Below are positions 15,912 through 24,000 of a stretch of 64,000 nt of DNA, one piece after another (within the stretch, counting starts at the first letter, position 1; each line of letters opens with the position of its first letter). Source of the stretch: Bacteroidota bacterium (GTDB lineage Bacteria > Bacteroidota > Bacteroidia > Chitinophagales > Chitinophagaceae); assembly GCA_018267615.1 (NCBI GenBank), contig JAFDYD010000018.1, forward strand, positions 124,001 to 188,000. The letters are read 5' to 3'. The notes below the pieces were generated by a model. It was not told the origin of the DNA. It saw only the letters and a program-made list of their open reading frames with translations, and searched no databases. The position numbers were made by a program, and so were the translations under genes.

Positions 15912-16739
15912 TTATTGTTCTTTTGGTTTCTTGTAATGTTGAAATTTCTCAAGCTGCTTTTTAATTATGTGCTCGGCAAAATCATCTATCGTCGTTGGTC
16001 CAGAAGTCAAATAATAATACCCCATATTATGATCGCTTCTAGTTACTTGCCCTTTTTTTATCAAACCCAAAGCTAAAGCAGTCTTTTGTTCACTTCCAGT
16101 TTCAACTCTCTTTTCCTCTTTATTTTCATAAGATGAGCCATCAGGAGTTAGCAAAATAGCACGCATTGCTAAAATTACTTGCGAATAAATTCCTGCTGCA
16201 GGCGCCATTTGTTTCAATTTTAGATCAAATGCCGCATGATCAAATTCATGATCTAATGCAGCAGCAGGAGACAGAGAAACACCGACTGATGTGTGATATG
16301 CGCCTCTGGGATTCCAAAAAATTACGTTACTTGAATATGAATCACCTTCCCGAAGACCAACTTGTTTGTAAACGTTAATATGCTCTTGGGATTGTTGCAG
16401 ATATTGAACATTTTCTCCACGACCGCGAGAAATTAATAAATCAACAGCTGCTTTGAATTGCTTTGAAAATACTGGGTCGTTAATGGGTAAATCCAATGTG
16501 TCCCCTAATGGATCAGAATGTAAAACAGGATTATTTGACATCGAGGCATATGGACTTTCAGGTTGATTTGGTGATGGATCAATTTGCAAAAACCTACCAA
16601 TCTGTGGATCATAATCACGATAAAACGCTTCATCCATATTAAATCCAAATGCACTATCATACTCAATCCCATTAAATCTTTTTCTGTTCTGATCATAGTT
16701 TGGTTTGAACGCCTGAGTCGAGAGCCCTGGTATCTCCAA
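15912..16739 (-). CDS. Orphan RHS C-terminal tip with a metallopeptidase-like toxin domain
   Basis: A 5'-truncated RHS gene of about 275 residues. It opens with a TTG in the sequence GLEIPGLSTQA and contains the RHS core signature YDPQIGRFLQID (43-54) and DPLG (76-79). The tip (80-275) has HEFDH at 164-168 and a downstream NKEEKRVETGSEQ, like HExxH peptidase toxins of the M91 type. Homology to the full-length gene continues upstream to about 16783 but with a 20-odd-base deletion and an in-frame TGA, so it has no start of its own. It is a displaced tip, expressible only after recombination or by a weak internal start. Confidence 0.82.
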   Translation of the reverse strand: MEIPGLSTQAFKPNYDQNRKRFNGIEYDSAFGFNMDEAFYRDYDPQIGRFLQIDPSPNQPESPYASMSNNPVLHSDPLGDTLDLPINDPVFSKQFKAAVDLLISRGRGENVQYLQQSQEHINVYKQVGLREGDSYSSNVIFWNPRGAYHTSVGVSLSPAAALDHEFDHAAFDLKLKQMAPAAGIYSQVILAMRAILLTPDGSSYENKEEKRVETGSEQKTALALGLIKKGQVTRSDHNMGYYYLTSGPTTIDDFAEHIIKKQLEKFQHYKKPKEQ

Positions 16740-16942
16740 CCCAAACGCATAATAATCCTTCTGTGATTGATGATCTCATCAAAGAACTGCTTTTTTCCTA
16801 GATTTTTTCTTCAGTAAAAATAAATCAATAAAGCGTTGGGAGGGGAAGAATTTACCGAGCAAAAAACAATGTGCTTTTCAAAGGAAACTGCGACTGATTT
16901 ATCTAAACATCAACCGCAGTAAAAAAAATCATCCCTTCAAAC

Positions 16943-17338
16943 TCACATTTTTCTTCGGATTTTTCCATTCCATTTATTGAACCAGTACTGATAATATTTT
17001 TCTCTCCATTTTGCGTGCATATCAATTACACTTTCTTCATCAGTTTCTGGCCAGAGTGAACCGATTGCATGCAACTCTTCAAACATCCTTCGAATATCCT
17101 GTTCACTGTAGTAATGTTGTCCATAACCGCACTGAATAAAATATTCAACTGCCTTACTGCGCTGCTCATCATCATCCGATCTCCTCCAACTGTCGCCACT
17201 GCTGTTCACCATAAAGTCGTGCAATATCTTCATGGGTTCTGTTTGCAGCAGCTTACAGATTAACATGAACTGGATGGGTTGATCTAACCTGACCTGTTGC
17301 ACACGATCATACATTGTTTGTATCTTTTTCATTTGCAT
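16943..17338 (-). CDS. Small protein associated with the recombinase pair
   Basis: The start ATG at 17338 is preceded by GGAG seven bases upstream (131 residues). The frame extends to 17353. It is a helical, soluble, Trp-rich protein (KAVEYFIQCGYGQHYYSEQD, WREKYYQYWFNKWNGKIRRK) with no known family that I can name. It lies downstream of the recombinases on the same strand across a 1.3-kb non-coding stretch. By analogy with Tn554, where two recombinases work with a small TnpC protein, it could be an accessory factor. That is inference only. Confidence 0.6.
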   Translation of the reverse strand: MQMKKIQTMYDRVQQVRLDQPIQFMLICKLLQTEPMKILHDFMVNSSGDSWRRSDDDEQRSKAVEYFIQCGYGQHYYSEQDIRRMFEELHAIGSLWPETDEESVIDMHAKWREKYYQYWFNKWNGKIRRKM

Positions 17339-17591
17339 TTTATCGCTCCACAAAGGGTTACAGAAAGTTTGTGCCGACAGTGGCTATATCTAACGCTGAT
17401 GCATCCACTGCTGACCTGCCACCTCTGCCATGCCACTGATGCTGGCAGCTCTGGGAGTGCCGGACATGCCATTAAAAAATTATTCATTCATGTCCTGCAC
17501 GAAGGAGCTGCCTAACCTCCGTGAGACCATAGCCCCGCAGGGATAAAACAGATAAGGCAGCAGTGGCTCGCATGGTGGCAGACCACCGCAA

Positions 17592-17645
17592 AGCATAAAA
17601 AAATATGACATGCAAAAAATCATTATCACATATTTTTTCTATGCT
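17592..17645. repeat. Inverted repeat with outward extension
   Basis: AGCATAAAAAAATATG (17592-17607) pairs with the sequence at 17629-17645 with one indel and one change. The outer CCACCGC at 17583-17589 matches GCGGTGG at 17651-17657 as its complement. It could form a 75-nt hairpin. Confidence 0.55.
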
Positions 17646-17670
17646 GGCAAGCGGTGGACTTATGGAGGAG

Positions 17671-17729
17671 AAACATTTTTATGATAGTCCATTAAGAAAT
17701 CTTTTATTATCTATCATAAAAAAGTGTTT
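17671..17729. repeat. Long inverted repeat around 23-nt spacer
   Basis: The arm from 17671 reads AAACATTTTTATGATAG and the arm ending at 17729 is its complement apart from two extra bases and one change. CTATCATAAA at 17711-17720 is the perfect inner part. Possibly terminator-like or the end of a small mobile repeat. Confidence 0.5.
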
Positions 17730-18135
17730 CGGAGTGAAGATTTGCGAAGGGCAGGCAAAACCATGACAGATACAGTAGCAAAAGCATTAGCAGGGAAGCT
17801 ATCTGGCGTGGTTTTATTTAATGGCTGCAAATACTTCACATCAATCTCCCTGATTTTTGATTGGCTCTTTACTACCAATGATATTTCTTGGTGTAGTTGA
17901 ACGATTGGAAAAAGCATGCTTTCTGATGAGCTTTGGAGGGGATAATGAAGGACGTATTGTTTGATGGGTGGGTGTTAACAGGTGAGGTAGTTGATAAGAT
18001 AGATATGCAATGAAACCTGTTTTTCATTTATACTAAAACAAATGGTTACAGATGGTGCAAGGTGTGAGTTTGTGATGACACTAACGGCAAAGGGCATCCT
18101 AAATAATCCGTCCCTAGAATTACTAAAAAAAACAA

Positions 18136-18184
18136 TTTAACCTGTCAGGTTAAAACCGGAAGAGCTTTTAACCTCTAAGGTTAA
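18136..18184. repeat. Tandem palindromes TTAACCT-N3-AGGTTAA
   Basis: Two palindromes (18136-18154 and 18168-18184) share the half-site TTAACCT and have centres 31 bp apart, about three helical turns. The spacing suits a protein binding both on one DNA face. Similar ACCTGnCAGGT-type palindromes are, from memory, frequent between genes of Bacteroidota, so a dispersed repeat is an alternative. Confidence 0.5.
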
Positions 18185-18487
18185 GCGATATATTACACTT
18201 ATAACTTCCCCAGTTAGTGTTTTCATTATTTCCTGAGTTCTGCGGTTAAAACGGGTGGCCAACACTCAGGTAGATATGAAATTTTTTAATTTCACCCGTT
18301 ATTAAATTCTCGATAAATTTTTGGGGAGAATTTGGAAAAGGTGGATTTCAAAATTTAATTTTGGGGGGTTAGGGGGGCTTGGGGGAGATAAAATAAACTC
18401 AGAAAAATCATCATCGCCAACATAATTACTGCCTAGTAATGTCTCTTATCCCCCCAAAGCAAAATTTAAAAAATTATTTTTCTTTAA

Positions 18488-18520
18488 GACATTTTAATAA
18501 ATGAAATATTTTAAAATGTC
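18488..18520. terminator. Terminator-like hairpin
   Basis: GACATTTTAA (18488-18497) pairs perfectly with TTAAAATGTC (18511-18520) and is followed by GCCTTTTTAT. It is oriented for plus-strand transcripts, with A/T-rich flanks on both sides. Confidence 0.45.
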
Positions 18521-18553
18521 GCCTTTTTATTTCCGCAAATTATCACGCTCTCT

Positions 18554-18640
18554 GATAGCAAGGGAGGGAAGCAGGGCGTAAGAGAAAATTCTGATTAAGT
18601 CAAAGAGCTGGCTCCTTTACTTTCCCTCCCCTAAGCTATC
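18554..18640. repeat. Long inverted repeat beside the recombinase operon end
   Basis: GATAGCAAGGGAGGGAA (18554-18570) and the complementary arm 18622-18640 (two extra bases) enclose 51 nt. It ends 26 bp from the stop of the second recombinase. Could be a terminator stem or a recombinase-recognised structure. Confidence 0.5.
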
Positions 18641-18666
18641 TTGGAAAAAGAGTTTCTAAAACACGA

Positions 18667-19563
18667 TTACATCGGATGGTATTTACCTATAGCTTCAACC
18701 AGACGATCAAGGTTGTTTAATTTATATCGCTCAGTCGATGATACATAACGATGGCCACTCATGTACTGCGTCTCTCGCAAATTGAAATGTCTCATCCAGT
18801 TTGTTATCACTGATGCACGTATCTGATCAAATGTTGAAATCTGGTAATTTATTTTCCGCAGTTGCTTCAAACACTTCCTCATAATATTTTGAGTATTGTA
18901 ACTGGAACCATAACTAACAATCAATTTATCTGTTGATTTGCCAGTATGTCGCAAAATCATTTTCCTTGTAACGTTGACATACTTTTTTAAATGCCTAATC
19001 TGCTCTGATCGAAGTATCAATATCCTTCCTTCTCTTTTCCTCCCCCTAAGCACAACTATTTTCTTGTTCTTTAAATCAACATCATCTACCATCATAGATT
19101 TTACTTCTTCTACTCGCAATCCCTGAAATATCAGCAGTCCAACTATTACTTTATTTCGCTTTTCTGTAGTGGTTTTCGATGGGAAATTGAAATATGTTTT
19201 CTCCAATTCATCACTCGAAAGAATATCATGCAACCTGCTTTTTCTGATACCCTGCAACTGGATATTTGCTACAGGATTTTCTGTTGCATGTTTCTCCCTT
19301 ATCAGGTAATCAAAAAAATAGCGAAGGAATAAAAGCTTTAGGTAAATAGTTTTCTTCTGGTTACCTATCGCATTGCAATGCTTAATGTAAAGCAGCATAT
19401 CAGTGTAGTTTGTACCAATTATTTTTCTGATCTTTTGATATGCTCCCCACTTATCAAATTGTTTCACCTCATGCATTACATTCATTCTTGTTTTATTGCT
19501 GTAACCTTTATCCATCAGGTAATACTGGAACTGGATTAATATGTTTTTCTCTACTGTTTTCAT
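18667..19563 (-). CDS. Tyrosine recombinase, second of the pair (variant active site)
   Basis: Encodes 298 residues: an N-terminal SAM-like core-binding domain (1-100) and a C-terminal catalytic domain. The active site shows R150 (FQGLRVEEV), R249 (DQIRAS), H271 (SGHRYVSSTERY) and nucleophile Y280. The first His of the usual HxxR box is replaced by Asp (DQIR), so catalysis may be weak or need its partner. Its start lies 56 bp inside the preceding recombinase gene; an ATG at 19515 would nearly remove that overlap. Recombinase pairs of this kind act together in elements such as Tn554. Confidence 0.9.
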   Translation of the reverse strand: MKTVEKNILIQFQYYLMDKGYSNKTRMNVMHEVKQFDKWGAYQKIRKIIGTNYTDMLLYIKHCNAIGNQKKTIYLKLLFLRYFFDYLIREKHATENPVANIQLQGIRKSRLHDILSSDELEKTYFNFPSKTTTEKRNKVIVGLLIFQGLRVEEVKSMMVDDVDLKNKKIVVLRGRKREGRILILRSEQIRHLKKYVNVTRKMILRHTGKSTDKLIVSYGSSYNTQNIMRKCLKQLRKINYQISTFDQIRASVITNWMRHFNLRETQYMSGHRYVSSTERYKLNNLDRLVEAIGKYHPM

Positions 19564-20506
19564 AGGGGGTTAGATGGGTGTATATCTGTGTTGATTCAAG
19601 TGAACTATGTCCCAAAAAATCTTTGATTCTTTCCAGTTGCATTCCTGCTGACAGTAAGTGGGTGGCAACACTATGCCTTAATGTATGTAACGTAACTCGC
19701 TTTTGCTGTAAAGTTTTATCATCAGTATGAGCTATCAGATGTTTTAGCCTGATAAGTAGTGCCTGCCCTTCTATTCTTTTGCTTCTTGCACTGATAAAAA
19801 ACGCTTCATGCTTTTTATCTTTCAATAATACTGGTCTTCCTTCATGCAAATAAGTTTCCATGTAATGCAGGTTTTGCTTACTGATTGGAATAATTCTTTC
19901 AGTATAATTTTTCCCGCTTCTTATATGCAATAAGCTCTTTTGAAAACTAATATCATGTACGTCTAACTGCACTGCCTCATTTCTTCGTACACCGCAGCCA
20001 TATATAACAGCTATCATTGCACGATCTCTGTATTGAAGTGCTTTAAAAAGTGTAGGAGTAACAGTATTCCTTTTCATTTTTTGCAACATTTGTGTCGATG
20101 CCAACATTTGATTAACCTCATTAACTGTTAGTACATCAACAGATGAATGAAATACATTTTCTGTCGTAAGTTCAGCCAATGAAAAATTAATATTGTGTGT
20201 TCGTCGTAAGTACTCACAAAACTTTTTAATTGCCTGTTGATGCTTATTCAGATAAGCATTACTTAAACTACCTTCATGTGTCATATTGGGTCTGCTTTTC
20301 AAGTATTGGTAGTACTCATTTATTGCCTGAGCAGATATATCCACCATCATGAAATATGCCTGCTGTTCCATCCAATGAAGAAATTCACGAATGAAGTTCG
20401 GCATATAATAAACTGTTGTTGGAGCATACCCAAGAATCTCCAGCCACTCTCTAAAATCCTTTTCAGCTTGTACAAATGCAGCAGTGTACAATGGCAATTG
20501 CTTCAT
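19508..20506 (-). CDS. Tyrosine recombinase, first of the pair (XerC/D-like)
   Basis: Encodes 332 residues. The core-binding domain is about residues 12-105 and the catalytic domain about 130-315. All catalytic residues are visible: R174 (CGVRRNEA), K199 (RSGKN), H274 and R277 (HTLRHS), H300 (LGHSSLEST) and Y309. It should cut and rejoin specific DNA sites. It follows the RHS-immunity terminator and the 56-nt block, so it has its own start region. A decayed copy of its 5' end lies at 15100-15242 behind the orphan tip. The role in moving or swapping tip cassettes is inferred from that. Confidence 0.94.
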   Translation of the reverse strand: MKQLPLYTAAFVQAEKDFREWLEILGYAPTTVYYMPNFIREFLHWMEQQAYFMMVDISAQAINEYYQYLKSRPNMTHEGSLSNAYLNKHQQAIKKFCEYLRRTHNINFSLAELTTENVFHSSVDVLTVNEVNQMLASTQMLQKMKRNTVTPTLFKALQYRDRAMIAVIYGCGVRRNEAVQLDVHDISFQKSLLHIRSGKNYTERIIPISKQNLHYMETYLHEGRPVLLKDKKHEAFFISARSKRIEGQALLIRLKHLIAHTDDKTLQQKRVTLHTLRHSVATHLLSAGMQLERIKDFLGHSSLESTQIYTHLTPYENSREKHINPVPVLPDG

Positions 20507-20520
20507 TGTAGAAATGGAAT

Positions 20521-20576
20521 AAATGATTAATAAGGAAATTTCGGGTATCCTAAAGGGTTATAGGAAGTTGTATAAA
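20521..20576 (-). repeat. Copy B of the 56-nt conserved non-coding block
   Basis: Matches 15258-15313 at 53 of 56 positions. It holds TTATA-N8-TATAA (20558-20575). It lies between the terminator hairpin and the intact recombinase start, 15-70 bp upstream of the ATG. Promoter or recombination core are both possible; no clear TAnnTTTG element is present on the minus strand. Confidence 0.65.
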
Positions 20577-20580
20577 TGAA

Positions 20581-20606
20581 AAAGCATAGCTGGTTTGCTA
20601 TGCTTT
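20581..20606 (-). terminator. Terminator after the main RHS/immunity pair
   Basis: A perfect 10-bp stem AAAGCATAGC/GCTATGCTTT around a TGGTTT loop, followed by T residues on the minus strand. Same loop as the hairpin at 15316-15340 with a paired base change in the stem. Confidence 0.82.
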
Positions 20607-20623
20607 AAACAATACAGGCATTT

Positions 20624-21037
20624 TTAATTTTCATTTATGTGCTTCAATACCCAATTCAAGCTGTCAGGGAAAGACACCCCGAAGTGGTTAAAAACACTAG
20701 GTGTTATCAAAATGACTGCATTTTTGGGATTATTGGTATAGTATAATACTGGGAATGATTTACCTGCAAAATTCTTATTAAAATTTTCCGGAGGCAGATT
20801 TATTGCCTGATAAGCAGAGGTTTCTTGATACACTTTACCATTCAATGTAAAACTAAATTCCACAGTCATCGTCCCTGCATTACCTCGTCCACCTTGGGTA
20901 TAACCAGTTATAGTTCCAATGCAAATTTTATGATTCGAATCTAAATTGTGTTTCGCTGCAAGGCCCCAGATAACCCATGCCACAAAAAAAATAATAATAA
21001 TTAAATATGAAATAATGTTTATTTTTTTCCTGTTCAT
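20624..21037 (-). CDS. Candidate immunity protein for the main RHS tip (DUF3592-like membrane protein)
   Basis: Encodes 137 residues. One N-terminal membrane helix (IISYLIIIIFFVAWVIWGLA) is followed by an exported beta domain with GTITGYTQGGRGNAGTMTVE and FPVLYYTNNPKNAVI, reminiscent of DUF3592-type proteins. It starts 2 bp after the RHS stop and is followed by a terminator, the standard place for the cognate immunity gene. A membrane-anchored immunity protein suits a toxin acting at the membrane or in the periplasm. Immunity is inferred from position. Confidence 0.72.
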   Translation of the reverse strand: MNRKKINIISYLIIIIFFVAWVIWGLAAKHNLDSNHKICIGTITGYTQGGRGNAGTMTVEFSFTLNGKVYQETSAYQAINLPPENFNKNFAGKSFPVLYYTNNPKNAVILITPSVFNHFGVSFPDSLNWVLKHINEN

Positions 21038-21039
21038 TT

Positions 21040-24000
21040 CTATTCTTTTTTCCCAACATGGGTTTGTTCGTCAATTACTGAACCTGAAACACCAAAAGAA
21101 GATTCCGATACAAAAGAGCTTGCAGACTTGTTCATGTTAAATTCCATATGTAATCCATTTCCAAACTTTTCTGCCCCAAAATTAGCGATAGTTGTTATTA
21201 GAATGTTTTTATAAACATTTACATCTGTTGGATTTTTTATGACAGTGCCCGTTTGTAAACTATTTATTGATAAATTAACAAACGAACCCGGTATACTGCC
21301 GGTGAATGGATTAGCTAAAAGAGCGCTCGATACTGTGCTGACAGGATTTACCTTTGCGAAATTGCCATTGTTTGCAATTAACTGACTCGTCAAATCGGCA
21401 CCCCCAGAAATTGCGGCACCTAATCCACGTTTTATAGCAAATAATTTCAGTGCACCGCTACCCAATCTCGCAGATACTGCAAACTCCCCAGCGCCGGCAA
21501 ACCACAAAGAATATTCCAATATGGCCAGCTGAGTTTCTTTAATGCCCTTATGCACTAGATCCATATATTTTTGTTGATCGTCATATTTTAATAACCAATT
21601 ACGCAAACCCCGATCTTGAACGCTATGCAAATCGACTTTACTGTCTATCAAATTCCAATATGTATTGCGCAGATTTTCCGTTGTATGCTTAGCCACTACG
21701 TAAACTGGTGGCAAATTGTATCCATGTGATAGTGAATCCAAACCAAGAGGATCATTAAATTTGATCGGATTGTCTACTGCAAATGAATAGCTAGACCAGT
21801 TATGAGTCACTTCTCCCAGTTCATCAATTTGTAAAAATCTTCCTATCTGGGGATCATATGTTCTGTTCTTCGCGTCATACAACTCTAGCCCACTTCCATC
21901 AAAGAACTCTTTACTCTGTAGTTCGTTTCCTCCATTAAATTTATACCGGTTAGGATTATACGTAAATGGTTTTGCAGCCTGAGTAGAGAGCCCCGGTATC
22001 TCCAACCCAAACGCATAATAATCCTTTTGTTCGGTTAAGGGTCCCCGTTTGTGGTTGATCACCAAGTCATCAAAATATACCATTTGATCTGCTTCATTAC
22101 TAACATACACATAGAGCCATCCGTTTCTTCGTACAACCATATTCGTTGGACCGGGCAATGGCTGCTTCTGTGTTGTTCCTGTGATCAAAGGCACCTGCGC
22201 TGCACCTACATGATTGATGCTGGTTGTTGCATTGAACTCTTCATCGACGATTATCCAGTTTAAAAAAGCTTTTGGTCTGGTGTTGGTGTAAGCAGTAGTC
22301 TGTGGACCACTGATAAAATTATTCAACACGGTACTTAACCATCCGTTGATGCTCGATTGCTGCACCGCTCCGCCATGCGTGCCATTGTTTGCTACTACGC
22401 CTCCTGTCAATAAAGGTAAAATATCATTGGCAATTGGCGTGATACCTGTTTCAGATGCTGGACCCTGCACCGCCCCGGTGTACCATGCATAAGTTGATAT
22501 GCTGATCGTATCGCCCGCCATTACTTTCAATACAATAGAAGGTCCGACTCTTTTGTTTGCCGGATTGGTTGTATTGCCATTAAGCTGTGAAATCTGTCCA
22601 TTGGTGTTGTCGCTGTCAAATCCTCCGACTTTTGCAACAGAGGTCGAACTGATATTACTGAACAATTGATTTTCTTTTGTTGCATTCGCCGCTTCCATCG
22701 TTGCTGCATATATACTCGTTTGCTGCTCTGTCGATATTACGGAACGAACGCTTCCCAAATGATCCTTTAGAAAATAATCATAAATATATTTCAGGTTTGC
22801 AATTGAAATCGGTTGCGTGGTATCAATTCGCATTGGCCTGAGTCTTCCTTCCGGATGCGAAATAAATTCCAGCGTATCGTTCCTGTACACAAAATCTCCG
22901 GCATAATAATAATTCGTGATTTTATTTGGAGTCACCGTCTGGTCGGTTGTTGTCTTCTGCAATTTATTTCCTGCCGCATCATAAGTATATGCAATCGTTC
23001 CCTTAGAAGTAATCGTGACCAGTGTTGGAAGATTTAGAAAATTATATGTTGTTGAAGTAATGCTTTTGTTATAATCACTGATTAAATTTCCGTTTACATC
23101 ATAAGTATAATCATTTCCTCCACCGTTATTTTTATCCTGAAAACCGATCACGGTAGAATTGGTGGGGCTCCAGTCTTCCACTCTTCCAAGTTTGTTTCCG
23201 GTATATCCAAAATAATGCAACTGGTCGATGACATTCCAGTCACCATGATAACGGTTCATGGTGAGGATATTTCCATTGCGGTCATAACTCAGGTTGTCTT
23301 CGCTGTATTTTTTTGTTTCACTCCAGAATGGTCCGTATTGATTAAAATTCTGAAATGCATAGGTAGAAGTCAGCAACCTGTTTGCTTTGTCGTATGTCAG
23401 ACCATATCCTTTGATGTATTCATCATAACCACCTTTCCAAATTTCCTCCGCGATATTTCCATTGAACTGGGCAACCGTGTTGATGCCAGTTATTTGGAAA
23501 TTATTATAATGTAATTCTTCATTGAACAAATCACTTTCCTCGTATCCTGTTTCAGCACCTAATGGACGATTGACACTGTTGAGCCAGCCGCGGATATTAT
23601 AATAGTAGTCGAGCTTTTGTAAAAAATAAGGATGCGATGATGAGAAGTGTAATTTTTTATTTAACAACTGCCCAACTTCATTATACGCATTTTGAGAAAG
23701 TGTCACCACTTCCTGGTTGGCTGTCTGATGCGTCACCGTTAGCAACCTGTCTACGTGATCATAAGTATAAACTTGTTTGATGACCATTGCTGTGGTATAG
23801 AACCTGCTGGTATGACTGTGGTAATCGTTTGTAACTTTTCCATCGAAAGAAAGAATTTTTGTGATGCGATCTGTTCCCCCTGCAGCATTGTCTGCGGTTA
23901 CCTGTATCACGCGGTATTTATCATCGTAATAAGTAACAGTGCGCATATAATTACTGGTACCTAAAATTTTTGTCTGCGTGGCAACCACCTGTCCCTGTAA

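Larger units (their letters stand above)
17339..18666. other. 1.3-kb non-coding, highly structured stretch
   Basis: No credible gene; short open frames have no homologous look or starts. It contains a dense series of inverted repeats: 17592-17607 with 17629-17645 (extended outward by CCACCGC arms), 17671-17687 with 17711-17729, two TTAACCT-N3-AGGTTAA palindromes (18136-18184), 18250-18257 with 18293-18300, G-tracts at 18363-18385 paired with C-rich 18446-18459, a terminator-like stem at 18488-18520, and 18554-18570 with 18622-18640. At 17352-17372 the sequence resembles part of the 56-nt block. Could be an attachment region, non-coding RNA or several mobile repeats. Confidence 0.6.

Noticed and set aside
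17354..18666. CRISPR array or integron attC array in the structured non-coding region
   Set aside because: The stems differ in sequence and spacing, there are no regular direct repeats with unique spacers, no cas genes, and no RYYYAAC/GTTRRRY-type core sites were seen.
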